The position numbers and the translations under genes are program-made. Source: an uncultured Prevotellaceae bacterium (GTDB lineage: Bacteria > Bacteroidota > Bacteroidia > Bacteroidales > Bacteroidaceae). Taken from it: a stretch of 64,000 bases of DNA. The stretch covers positions 1 to 64,000 of the forward strand of contig CAMYZO010000002.1 of NCBI GenBank assembly GCA_947303855.1, written 5' to 3'. Shown here one piece after another: positions 1-8,860 of this stretch (position 1 is the first letter of the stretch; each line of letters begins with the position of its first letter). The notes under the pieces are model-generated. The model worked only from the letters and a program-made list of their open reading frames with translations, had not been told where the DNA came from and ran no database searches.

Positions 1-2
1 TG

Positions 3-890
3 ATTATCGAGAACCGCTACCTGACCTCTGACGGTAACCAGATGTCGATGAACCAGCAGAAGCATGCCCTCGACTACTGGAAGAAGCCGGGCGACACCGG
101 CGTGAACCCCAAGCCCATTGCCGGCAATGCCACCAACTCGAACAGCTACTCGTCGAACCGCTTCATTGAGAAGGGCGACTACTTCCGTATCAAGGATATC
201 ACCCTGTCGTATCAGTTGCCTAAGACGCTGCTGAACAAACTGGGTCTGAGCGCTACCCGCGTCTATGCCAGCGGCCTGAACGTCTACACCTTCCACGATG
301 TCAACTTCTGGGATCCCGAGCGTGGCGTCGACGGTATGGGTTATGGTATCTACCCCGTTTCCAAGTCGTTCATCGTCGGTCTTGACGTGACCTTCGGTGG
401 TGGTGCTTCAGCCGTCAAGCACGATGCACCCCGTGTGGAGTATGTGCAGAACACTGCCGAGATTGACCGCCTGAACGGTGAGGTCAACCGCCTGCGTAAC
501 GAACTGGAGCAGGCTCGCAACAAGCAGCCTGAGAAGCAGGTGGTCAAGGAGACAGAGATTGTCACCTTCCCCTATCTGGTTAACTTTACCATCAACGAGT
601 CTGCCGTGCAGAACCGTGAGAAGGTCAATCTGGAGTCGGTTGCCCGCATGATCAAGTCTACACCTGACAAGAAGTACAGTGTCATCGGCTATGCCGACCA
701 GCAGACAGGTACCACGGAGAAGAATGCTGAGCTGGCTGCCGGTCGTGCTCAGAGCGTGTATGACATCCTTATCAACCAGTTCGGCGTATCGCCTTCACAG
801 CTGGTTAAGGATTCAAAGGGTGGCGTTGACTATATGTACTACAACGACGAGCAGCTCTCGCGCTCGGTCATCATCTCTGAGGTTAAGTGA
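3..890 (+). CDS. SusC/RagA TonB-linked outer membrane protein, C-terminal part only (5' truncated by window), fused to a coiled coil and OmpA-like C-terminal domain
   Basis: Frame open from base 3 (IIENRYLTSDGNQ...). SusC-type C-terminal barrel (KGDYFRIKDITLSYQLPKTLL...VYASGLNVYTF...SKSFIVGLDVTF), then coiled coil (EIDRLNGEVNRLRNELEQ) and OmpA-like GYADQQTG..NAELAAGRAQSVYDIL. Confidence 0.85.
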   Translation: MIENRYLTSDGNQMSMNQQKHALDYWKKPGDTGVNPKPIAGNATNSNSYSSNRFIEKGDYFRIKDITLSYQLPKTLLNKLGLSATRVYASGLNVYTFHDVNFWDPERGVDGMGYGIYPVSKSFIVGLDVTFGGGASAVKHDAPRVEYVQNTAEIDRLNGEVNRLRNELEQARNKQPEKQVVKETEIVTFPYLVNFTINESAVQNREKVNLESVARMIKSTPDKKYSVIGYADQQTGTTEKNAELAAGRAQSVYDILINQFGVSPSQLVKDSKGGVDYMYYNDEQLSRSVIISEVK

Positions 891-931
891 GCAGTAATTG
901 ATAAAAATCAAAAATGAAAACTGAAGATTAT

Positions 932-2362
932 ATGAAAAAGACTATTATAGGACTGGCATTGATTGCCACCGCCAGCACGTTCACTGCCTGCAACGGCTTC
1001 CTGGAGGAAGAGCCGCTCATGAAGCAGAGTAACGAGCTCACCTATTCAACATTCGACGGTCTCGACATGGCAGGAGCTGCCCTCTATACCCGTATGCAGA
1101 GCGACAGCTGGTATGACGGAAACTTCGTCCTGATGTCTGAGCTGCGCGCCGGCAATGCCAAGAACCCCCTGTCAATTGCCGGTTCGGGCCGTTATCGCAA
1201 CGACACACAGTGGAACTACAACGAGAGTTCTACCATGGCTGGACTCTGGGCCTACGCTTACTATACCATCTCGTATGCCAACAACATCCTGAACAATATT
1301 GAAACAGCCGACAAGGGCAATGCCACTGATGCCGACGTGAACAATCTGAAGGCTGAGGCACTGTTCGTCCGCGCTCTCTGCCACTTCGACCTGGTCATTA
1401 CCTTTGGTCAGCCTTACACCGTGGCTCCTGATAGCCCGGGCGTGCCCGTCATCCTGGTGACTGAGAACGGTCAGCCTGCACGTAACAGTGTGAAGGAGGT
1501 CTACGACCAGATTGTCAAGGACCTGACAGAGGCTGAGAGCCTGATGAGCGACAACTATAAGCGTGCCGGTGTTACCGACCCTGCTGCTGCCGCTACGAAG
1601 CCCGCTATCCAGGCCCTGCTCTCGCGCGTCTACCTTTATATGGGTCAGTGGCAGAATGCTGCCGACTATGCCACGAAGGTTATCAACAGCGGCAAGTATT
1701 CGCTGGCCTCGGGTGCTGACTACATCGGTATGTACTCGGCTGCCGTGGCTCCTGCCGGCGGTGAGATTATCTTCGAGATCTACGGCTCTAAGCAGAACGA
1801 CTACTGGGACAACTCAGGATGGACTCACCTGTCGTACATCACCAACTGGGGCAACGGCAACGACGGCTCTGCCGACGTTTGCGCCACCACCGACCTGGTG
1901 AATATGTATGAGGATGGCGACATCCGCCTGCAGTTCTTCGCAAAGAACGAGAACGACTACCTTGTTACGAAGTACGTAGGTAAGGCCGGCTCAGTGCCCC
2001 GCGAGACCAACATCCCCGTGCTGCGTCTCTCAGAGATGTACCTGAACCGTGCTGAGGCTATTGCCAACGGTGCATCGGTATCTGGTGCCAGTGCCAGCAG
2101 CGACTTGCAGGCCATTGCCGAGAAGCGTAATGCCACCTTGCCTGCCCAGTACAGCGTGTTCGACGAGCGCCGTAAGGAGCTGATGTTCGAAGGTCATATC
2201 GTCTACGACTATGCCCGTACTGCCAAGGCCCTGAACCGTACCGACTTTGACGGCACTGTGAACCAGAATATTCCTGCTGCTCCTGACTACCGCTGGGCCA
2301 TGCCTATTCCCAAGGCTGAGTTGGATGCCAACCCCAATATGGTGCAGAATCCGGGATACTAA
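932..2362 (+). CDS. SusD/RagB family outer membrane lipoprotein
   Basis: Lipoprotein signal peptide MKKTIIGLALIATASTFTAC; SusD C-terminal motifs (LRLSEMYLNRAEAIA, FDERRKELMFEGH, WAMPIPKAELDANPNMVQNPGY). Upstream in-frame ATG at 914. Confidence 0.93.
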   Translation: MKKTIIGLALIATASTFTACNGFLEEEPLMKQSNELTYSTFDGLDMAGAALYTRMQSDSWYDGNFVLMSELRAGNAKNPLSIAGSGRYRNDTQWNYNESSTMAGLWAYAYYTISYANNILNNIETADKGNATDADVNNLKAEALFVRALCHFDLVITFGQPYTVAPDSPGVPVILVTENGQPARNSVKEVYDQIVKDLTEAESLMSDNYKRAGVTDPAAAATKPAIQALLSRVYLYMGQWQNAADYATKVINSGKYSLASGADYIGMYSAAVAPAGGEIIFEIYGSKQNDYWDNSGWTHLSYITNWGNGNDGSADVCATTDLVNMYEDGDIRLQFFAKNENDYLVTKYVGKAGSVPRETNIPVLRLSEMYLNRAEAIANGASVSGASASSDLQAIAEKRNATLPAQYSVFDERRKELMFEGHIVYDYARTAKALNRTDFDGTVNQNIPAAPDYRWAMPIPKAELDANPNMVQNPGY

Positions 2363-2364
2363 AC

Positions 2365-2399
2365 AATTGTAAGTTGAGAATTGTAAATTGATAATTGGA
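2365..2399. repeat. Heptanucleotide-period repeat array (AATTGTA/AGTTGAG/AATTGTA/AATTGAT/AATTGGA)
   Basis: Five consecutive 7-nt units read directly between SusD stop and next start codon. Confidence 0.7.
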
Positions 2400-2401
2400 T
2401 T

Positions 2402-3301
2402 ATGAAGATATTTAAATTAACATACGGACTTATGGCTGCATCGGTGCTCGCTTTGGCATCCTGCAACCTCAATGAGTACCCCGAGTTCGACGATGCCGAT
2501 GCGTTTGTGGCTATCCAGCAGACATCGGCTTCAGTATCCGAGAACGGAGATGTGGTGGAGATTCCTGTACTGCTGACTTCGCTCAGCGGACTGAGCGGTT
2601 CGGTCGACTTCACCATCACCCCCGCTGAGACTGCCGGCGCACAGGAGGGTGTGCACTACACCATCCTCAACGACGCGAAGACGCTGACCTTCACCAAGGA
2701 TGCACCTTCGCAGTCGATTCGTATCAAGCCCATTGACAACGACACCTTCGGCGGTGATACCAAGTTCACCATCACGCTGTCAAATCCTCAGGGCGTCAAG
2801 CTTGGTGCCACCAAGAGCTGCCTTGTCACCGTTGAGGACGATGAGCACCCGCTGGCCTTCATCCTGGGAACCATGAATGCTGTGGGTATTGACTACTTCT
2901 CGAACACTTCTGACCCGTTGAACGGAACTCCAGAGGAGTGGACTGCTACCTTCGAGAAGGATGCCGACGACCTGAGCAAGGTATGGATCTACGGTATCTG
3001 CTCTGGCGGTTGCAGCGATTCTTCTCCTGTCTATGGCATCGTGAACGAAGACAAGACCGAGATTCGCATTCCTGTCGGCCAGACCACTTCTAAGGGCTCT
3101 TATGACGTCATCCTTGAGGGCTGGTATGGTCCCGATGGCGAGGAAGATATTCCTGCAGGTGGCTATATCACCGGTAAGATCAGTGCTGACGGTACCATCA
3201 CCATTACCGACTGGTTCGGTGCTCATGCTTATCAGTCAGGTACAACCACCAGTGCCGGTTGGTATGCTATCGAGGTTGGCGCTACTTTCAAGAAACAATA
3301 A
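2402..3301 (+). CDS. Calx-beta domain lipoprotein
   Basis: Lipobox ALASC; Calx-beta pattern (SVSENGDVVEIPVLLTSLSG...VDFTITPAETAGAQEGVHYTI...IKPIDNDTFGGDTKFTITLSNPQG). Confidence 0.75.
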   Translation: MKIFKLTYGLMAASVLALASCNLNEYPEFDDADAFVAIQQTSASVSENGDVVEIPVLLTSLSGLSGSVDFTITPAETAGAQEGVHYTILNDAKTLTFTKDAPSQSIRIKPIDNDTFGGDTKFTITLSNPQGVKLGATKSCLVTVEDDEHPLAFILGTMNAVGIDYFSNTSDPLNGTPEEWTATFEKDADDLSKVWIYGICSGGCSDSSPVYGIVNEDKTEIRIPVGQTTSKGSYDVILEGWYGPDGEEDIPAGGYITGKISADGTITITDWFGAHAYQSGTTTSAGWYAIEVGATFKKQ

Positions 3302-3322
3302 ACTTTTAATAACGGAAGAATT

Positions 3323-4966
3323 ATGAAGAAACTCATATATAGTTTAGCATTGGTTCTCATGGGTCTGACAAGCTGCACAAGCTTTGACGACCCCGTCACC
3401 GAGAACTACGGTGCAGGTCCTGCCGTTGATGTCAATGTAACGGCTGCCACCCCAACAGACTCGGCTTTTGTCGTTACCATCACCCCCGCTTCAGGTACTC
3501 TCTACTATGCTTACATGATTGAGGTTGCCGACGAGGCCCAGACGCTTGACGGCTACACCCTGCTGAAGGGCGGCTATAGCGACGCCGTTGTTGTCAAGGC
3601 TTCTGACCAGGCTGTGACGACCATCACCATCGACGAGGCTGATCCTAATACCACCTATCAGGTGTATGCTGTCGCCGCCAACGACAAGGGCATTGTGGGT
3701 GACGTCGTCGTTAAGAATATCAAGACCACCGACGCGCTGAATCCCGATGCTGTGGGCGTTTCGCGCGACGGTACCAACAAGGCCGTGGCGCTGACGTTCC
3801 ATGAGGCTGTCACCCGTGGCGAGGGTGCCGTGAAGGCTGCGTACTACAAGGAGTGGGATATCTTGAATCCCGTTGAACTTGCCGCAGATGAGTTTGTTGT
3901 AGAGACCAACGGTAGCACGGTGTCGTTCAGTGCTCCTGAGGCTCCTGCCGGTTCTTATGTCTGCTTCTCTTACGAGGCAGGTGCATTCAAGGACGCTGCC
4001 GGCAACAGCTGCGCAGCTCTGAACAGTGGCCTGAACATGGAGACAGGACGTTTTACGGGTGCCTATGTACACGTTGACAATGTGCCCTTCGAGGTTGACG
4101 ACTCTTGTGTGACTGCTCCCGAGGACGGTGCTCTGATTGCTGCCGCTGAGGATTTTGTGGGCAAGATTACCTTCCCCTTCGACGTCTATCGCAATGACGA
4201 GACCGTGGAGGCTGGCGATGTCTGCATCAATCTGAAGAATGACAGCCGCACGGCTTCTTACAAGCTGACTCCCGACCAGTGGAGCGTGGAGGGCAATGTG
4301 CTGACGTTTGTCCTGCCCGTTTCGCCTATGGGTGGCGACAATATCACCGTATCGCTTGTTGAAGGTGCTGTGACCGATGTCTATGGCAATCCTAATGCCG
4401 CTTTCACCAGCGAGACGTCTTGGTTGTTCTTTGCCCCGACTCTGGATATGATTCTGGGTATGTTCGACTTCGGTTACTACTCGTCTTACGATGAAGAGCC
4501 CCAGCTCTACAACGGTGGTCCTGTCACCATCAGCGAGAATCCTGAGAAAGAGGGCGGTCTGATTATAAAGGGTCTCTTCAGTGATTTGGTGGAAGGTGCA
4601 GAACTGGAAGGCTCGTTTGACTTGGCTTCGGGTAAGTTGTTCATCGACGCTTATCAGATTTTGGGCACTTATACTAACTCGAAGGGCACCACATACGGCC
4701 TAGTTCTCTATAGTCTGACTTATGAAGATCTGATTGAGTTTACAATCAATGCTGACGGTACCATCACTTCTACCGACTTGGGCATTGTGGCTTATGACGA
4801 GACTTATGAAAACGCAGTTGGCTGGTTCGAAAAGGCAAGCATTGCCGCATTGTCGCCGAAAACTGATGCTGCTGCACGCTTGAAGAACACGTGGAAGCAG
4901 ACCGGTTCGAAAGCCAAGAAGCTGGCTGCTCCTGCCCGTAACCTGAAGAAACACGTTCGTAAGTAA
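3323..4966 (+). CDS. Surface lipoprotein with Ig/fibronectin-like repeats
   Basis: Lipoprotein signal peptide (MKKLIYSLALVLMGLTSC); beta-sandwich-like repeats; co-oriented with SusCD. Confidence 0.6.
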   Translation: MKKLIYSLALVLMGLTSCTSFDDPVTENYGAGPAVDVNVTAATPTDSAFVVTITPASGTLYYAYMIEVADEAQTLDGYTLLKGGYSDAVVVKASDQAVTTITIDEADPNTTYQVYAVAANDKGIVGDVVVKNIKTTDALNPDAVGVSRDGTNKAVALTFHEAVTRGEGAVKAAYYKEWDILNPVELAADEFVVETNGSTVSFSAPEAPAGSYVCFSYEAGAFKDAAGNSCAALNSGLNMETGRFTGAYVHVDNVPFEVDDSCVTAPEDGALIAAAEDFVGKITFPFDVYRNDETVEAGDVCINLKNDSRTASYKLTPDQWSVEGNVLTFVLPVSPMGGDNITVSLVEGAVTDVYGNPNAAFTSETSWLFFAPTLDMILGMFDFGYYSSYDEEPQLYNGGPVTISENPEKEGGLIIKGLFSDLVEGAELEGSFDLASGKLFIDAYQILGTYTNSKGTTYGLVLYSLTYEDLIEFTINADGTITSTDLGIVAYDETYENAVGWFEKASIAALSPKTDAAARLKNTWKQTGSKAKKLAAPARNLKKHVRK

Positions 4967-4980
4967 TTACCGAGTAAGAT

Positions 4981-5027
4981 AAAATCCTCTTTCTTCTCTG
5001 CCCAGTGCAGGGAGAAAGGGGATTTTT
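4981..5027 (+). terminator. Putative intrinsic terminator after the SusCD-lipoprotein operon
   Basis: Imperfect hairpin aaaatcctctttcttctctgc / gcagggagaaaggggattttt with trailing T run. Confidence 0.65.
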
Positions 5028-5049
5028 GGCTTAATATCTAAAAGACAGA

Positions 5050-6618
5050 ATGAGACTCAAGAAGATTGTTTTATTTGCTGCTATGTTGCTACCCGCAGGC
5101 TTGCAGGCTGCCGAAGTCAGCCAGGAGCGTGCCGCCGCTACAGCCCAGCAGTTGCTGGCTGAACGCATCAGTGATTTCAACACCGGGGTGCAGTCTGTGC
5201 AAACGGTCTACTATCACGGGCTGAAGGCTTACCATGTGGTGCAGTTCACCCGTGGCGGATGGGCGCTTATTGCCGCCGACGACCAGTCGCAGCCGCTGCT
5301 GGGCTATAACGGTGAGGGAACTTTCCCCATAGACGAGCCACTGCCAGAGAATGTCGGCGGCATGATGGACTGGTATGCCACCCAGGTTGTTGACAACGCC
5401 CGCCAGCGTGGTAGCCGCCATGCCGGGTGGGATGAGGCTGCGCGTCCGGCCCAGAGCCGCCGCTTTGCTGCCACCAACAAGATTGAGCCGCTGATAAAAA
5501 TCTGCTGGAACCAGTCGGGGGCTTACCAGCGTTATTGCCCGTCAAACAGCGAGGGGCAGGCTGTCGTGGGGTGTGTGGCTGTGGGCATGGCTCAGGCTAT
5601 GAGCGTTGCCAAATGGCCCGACCGCCCCGTGGGAAACTTCGGCTATGTCAGCGCCAACTTCGGCTCACTCTATATTGACTACGACAGCGAGCCGGCTTAT
5701 AACTGGACGAATATCCTCACTGGGGCCAACTCACTCGACGACGTGGCCCGGCTGCTCTATCACTGTGGCGTCAGCGTCAGCATGGACTACGGTATTGACG
5801 GCTCCGGCTCGCAGACCGGTCGTGTGGCTACGGCGCTGGTGCGCAATTTCAAGTATCCGTCAACGTCGGTTAAGTATTATAACCGTGATGGCTATAGTGG
5901 CGACTGGAACCAGCTTATCCTGACCGAACTGAAGGAAGGACGGGCCGTGGTCTACAGTGGTGCTGACATGACGAAGAACTATGGTCACTGTTTCAACCTC
6001 GACGGCTACGACGGGTCGTTCTACCATGTTAACTGGGGCTGGGGCAGTCCCACCCGGTATAATGGCTATTATCCGTTGGACGGCCTGAAGGACACCCGTA
6101 TGGATATGAACTACACGTCGCAGCAGGGGGCTGTCGTTGGTGTGCGTGCGCCGTCTGACAAGCCCAGCGATATTCTGCTTTCGCACAATGCCGTACAGGC
6201 TATGAAGCCTGCCGGGGCTGTCGTCGGTCAGGTTGACGTCGTCAGCGAGGCTGAGAACCCCGTCTACAAGTTTAAGGTCGTAGGCCCCTACAGCGTGGTC
6301 TTTCACACCAATCTGCCTGTTCCCTTCGAGGTGGTCGACGGCCAGTTAGTGACCACGCAGGAACTGTCGCTCGACGATGGTGACCGCGAGATAGAAATTA
6401 CGGCTACCAACACGAAGAACAATGCCTCGGTGACGCGTGCCTTCACCATCCTTGTGACGGCCACTGATGGTATTCAGCTGGTAGAATCAGCTGTTAAGAC
6501 CACTGAAGAAATCTACAACTTAAAAGGTGTGCGCCAGACAGAGGCCAAGGGCATCAGCGTGATGCGCCAGCGCCTGAGCGACGGTAGTGTCAAGACTGTC
6601 AAGCGTATCAATCAATAA
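5050..6618 (+). CDS. C10 (streptopain-like) cysteine peptidase with Spi-like propeptide
   Basis: Prodomain (EVSQERAAATAQQLLAERI), Cys motif VGCVAVGMAQAM, His motif GHCFNLDGYDGSFYHVNWGWG. Confidence 0.88.
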   Translation: MRLKKIVLFAAMLLPAGLQAAEVSQERAAATAQQLLAERISDFNTGVQSVQTVYYHGLKAYHVVQFTRGGWALIAADDQSQPLLGYNGEGTFPIDEPLPENVGGMMDWYATQVVDNARQRGSRHAGWDEAARPAQSRRFAATNKIEPLIKICWNQSGAYQRYCPSNSEGQAVVGCVAVGMAQAMSVAKWPDRPVGNFGYVSANFGSLYIDYDSEPAYNWTNILTGANSLDDVARLLYHCGVSVSMDYGIDGSGSQTGRVATALVRNFKYPSTSVKYYNRDGYSGDWNQLILTELKEGRAVVYSGADMTKNYGHCFNLDGYDGSFYHVNWGWGSPTRYNGYYPLDGLKDTRMDMNYTSQQGAVVGVRAPSDKPSDILLSHNAVQAMKPAGAVVGQVDVVSEAENPVYKFKVVGPYSVVFHTNLPVPFEVVDGQLVTTQELSLDDGDREIEITATNTKNNASVTRAFTILVTATDGIQLVESAVKTTEEIYNLKGVRQTEAKGISVMRQRLSDGSVKTVKRINQ

Positions 6619-6632
6619 CAGAGAGTGTGACT

Positions 6633-7313
6633 ATGAAGAGATTCCTTTCAACTGTGGCTGCCCTACTGCTGATGCTGGCAGTCAGTGCACAGAACTTTGA
6701 GCCTAACACCAAGTGGCCTTATCTGTATGAGAATTTTACGCCGGGTACCATCTATTTTGAGGGTAACGAGAAGTCGTCGTCAAACCTGAATATCCATCTG
6801 TGGGGCAATGTTCTGCACTATGTGAAGGCCGACGGGAGAATCTATCAGAGCAGCGACCAGAAGGTGATGCGCGTAGAGATAGGTAACGATGCCTATATCT
6901 TCAGCGACCATAAGCTGGTGCGCATTATAGCCCATGAGGGTACTAACCTGTTGGTAGAACTGGTAAGCGGCGACTTCGACGCCATGCGCTCCAGTGGCGG
7001 CGGTGCCTACGGCTCCAGTCTGAACTCGTCGGCCTCGCGCGACCTCTCGTCGCTGGGCTTTGACCTGGGCGGCATGGATCATCCCGAACTGGGACTGATG
7101 CTGCAAGAGAAGCAGGACGGGCGCACCATTCCCCTGATTACACGCTATTACTTCATCATCGGCGGTCAGCAGATTGAGGCCACTAAGAAGGGCGTCGAGA
7201 AGTTTGTGGGCGACGACCGCGCCGATGCCCTGAAACAGTTCCTGAAGGACAATAAGGTGAAGTGGAAGAAAGAGGAGTCGCTTATTCAGGTGCTCCGGTT
7301 TTTGGGGCAATAG
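6633..7313 (+). CDS. Secreted protein of unknown function
   Basis: Signal peptide MKRFLSTVAALLLMLAVSAQ; no recognised domain. Confidence 0.6.
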   Translation: MKRFLSTVAALLLMLAVSAQNFEPNTKWPYLYENFTPGTIYFEGNEKSSSNLNIHLWGNVLHYVKADGRIYQSSDQKVMRVEIGNDAYIFSDHKLVRIIAHEGTNLLVELVSGDFDAMRSSGGGAYGSSLNSSASRDLSSLGFDLGGMDHPELGLMLQEKQDGRTIPLITRYYFIIGGQQIEATKKGVEKFVGDDRADALKQFLKDNKVKWKKEESLIQVLRFLGQ

Positions 7314-7314
7314 G

Positions 7315-7357
7315 GCTTATAAGGCTAATGGGGCCTATGGGCCCTATAGGCCCTATG
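7315..7357. repeat. 9-nt-period repeat array (GGGCTTATA/AGGCTAATG/GGGCCTATG/GGCCCTATA/GGCCCTATG) followed by a CGCCtttGGCG hairpin
   Basis: Direct reading of the junction between the 6633 gene and the end of tadA. Confidence 0.7.
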
Positions 7358-7359
7358 GG

Positions 7360-7794
7360 TTAGCGCCTTTGGCGAAAAAAATCCTGCATCAGCTGGCGGC
7401 ATTCCTCTTCGAGGATGCCGCCAGTGACGTTTGTCTTGGGGTGTAGTGCCCGAGGAGCGTACTCTTGGTAGCCGCGCTTCTCGTCGCTGCAGCCGTAGAC
7501 GATGCGGGGAATCTGTGACCAGCCTAAGGCACCGGCGCACATGGGGCAGGGCTCTACGGTGACGTACAGCGTACAGTCGGTGAGGTACTTGCCGCCCAGG
7601 GTGTTGGCAGCGGCGGTGATGGCCTGCATCTCGGCGTGTGCCGTGACATCGCAGAGTGTCTCTGTCAGGTTATGGGCACGGGCAATGATGCGGTCCTTGC
7701 AGACCACGACACAGCCAATGGGTATTTCGCCTTCGTTGTACGCGGCCTGTGCTTCCTGCAGGGCGCATCGCATGAATTGTTCGTCTTTATTCAT
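7360..7794 (-). CDS. tadA: tRNA adenosine(34) deaminase / nucleoside deaminase
   Basis: Zn motifs HAEMQAI and PCPMCAGAL; start MNKDEQFMRCALQEA. The longer ORF only translates the upstream repeat. Confidence 0.88.
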   Translation of the reverse strand: MNKDEQFMRCALQEAQAAYNEGEIPIGCVVVCKDRIIARAHNLTETLCDVTAHAEMQAITAAANTLGGKYLTDCTLYVTVEPCPMCAGALGWSQIPRIVYGCSDEKRGYQEYAPRALHPKTNVTGGILEEECRQLMQDFFRQRR

Positions 7795-7805
7795 TTTTTC
7801 ATTTT

Positions 7806-7867
7806 TTCGAGTTTTCGATGCTTCGGTGCTTCGATGCTTCGAGTTTCCGATGCTTCGATGCTTCGAA
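7806..7867. repeat. 8-nt-period array TTCGATGC (GCATCGAA in gene orientation), upstream of tadA
   Basis: tcgagttttcgatgcttcggtgcttcgatgcttcgagtttccgatgcttcgatgcttcgaa. Confidence 0.85.
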
Positions 7868-7871
7868 GTTA

Positions 7872-8612
7872 TTATTTGATATTCAGCGTCCCTTTGCAAT
7901 CGGGAAACGTGCTACAACTCCAAAACTCCTTACCTGAATTGATACCTTTCTTGGCCATGCGCCTTATCATAGGCTTTCCGCATAAAGGACATTTGGGGGC
8001 ATCGGATTGAATGCTTTGCTGCTGTCTGTATGCCAGGCGTTCCGTAGTAAGAGCCTCGGTGAAGCCTCCTTCGGCTTTGAAGCTTTCCAGCAGATGTTCT
8101 ATTTGCCTGTGGAGCATCATGACGAGTCGGTTGCACAGGATGATCAAACAGTTGGCGGCTATCTGTGAGTCACCGCTGTTGAACCATTTGTCGAATTTGT
8201 GTTTCTGGGTCAGGATATGCGTGCTGCTTAGGTGCAGAACGTCATCTTTATAAGTGGGCTTGTCTAACTGGATACTATTAACACTTTGATATTCTGCATC
8301 ATTCTTTGACCAAGGCGTTTCCTCATGCCTTAACAGCCAATTGAGGTAATCGTTGGAAAGTTCTGAAAGACTGGCACGCGCCACATCAACCAGTCTCATC
8401 TCCGTCTCCCGTGAAGTGGAATGGCGGGAACTGCCCTCTGCGATGTTGGCTGGTACCGACCGTGCCGCCATGGTCATCTGGTCGAAGAGTCGTCCGCATG
8501 GATCGTTGGTGTGGTTCAAGTAGCGGATGCAGAAGTCCTGTGTGGCCAGTTGTATGACGTTTGCGAGCACCCACGTGTCAAGCCAGTAGTATTTGAAGAT
8601 GGCGATTTCCAT
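7872..8612 (-). CDS. Four-helix-bundle (23S-IVP-like) protein with C-terminal topoisomerase-type C4 zinc ribbon
   Basis: N-terminal helical part with MTMAARSVPANIAEGSSRHSTSRE typical of the S23/IVP family; C-terminal CPLCGKPMIRRMAKKGINSGKEFWSCSTFPDCKG zinc ribbon. Confidence 0.85.
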   Translation of the reverse strand: MEIAIFKYYWLDTWVLANVIQLATQDFCIRYLNHTNDPCGRLFDQMTMAARSVPANIAEGSSRHSTSRETEMRLVDVARASLSELSNDYLNWLLRHEETPWSKNDAEYQSVNSIQLDKPTYKDDVLHLSSTHILTQKHKFDKWFNSGDSQIAANCLIILCNRLVMMLHRQIEHLLESFKAEGGFTEALTTERLAYRQQQSIQSDAPKCPLCGKPMIRRMAKKGINSGKEFWSCSTFPDCKGTLNIK

Positions 8613-8648
8613 TTTTTTTTGTTATTTAATTGGTTTTGTTGTTTTGTT

Positions 8649-8707
8649 GCTTCGATGCTTCGATGCTTCGAGTTTTCGATGCTTCGAATTATCGATGTTT
8701 CGATGCT
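8649..8707. repeat. 8-nt-period array TTCGATGC upstream of the four-helix-bundle gene
   Basis: gcttcgatgcttcgatgcttcgagttttcgatgcttcgaattatcgatgtttcgatgc. Confidence 0.85.
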
Positions 8708-8804
8708 GTTGTTCCAAATCATTGACAAAGGTAAGAAAAAATAATCAGAATATGGCAGGTGAAACAAAAAAAACTTCGTTTGGCAGTGATTAAGTATGGA
8801 AACA

Positions 8805-8836
8805 TTTGGATGTTTGAGAAATAATGAGTACTTTTG
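8805..8836 (+). promoter_or_regulatory. Putative Bacteroidetes promoter for birA (TTTG-N20-TACTTTTG)
   Basis: TTTG at 8805-8808 and TACTTTTG at 8829-8836, 25 nt before the birA ATG. Confidence 0.55.
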
Positions 8837-8860
8837 CGGAAATGAACAAGCAGCACGCTC

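Noticed and set aside
7795-7899. N-terminal extension of TadA (MQRDAEYQIITSKHRSIGNSKHRSTEASK...)
   Set aside because: Only translates the repeat array upstream; the family start is MNKDEQFMRCALQEA.
7872-8612. Four-helix-bundle gene considered as an Avd of a diversity-generating retroelement
   Set aside because: No reverse transcriptase and no template/variable repeat pair found; the C-terminal zinc ribbon fits the four-helix suffix family instead.
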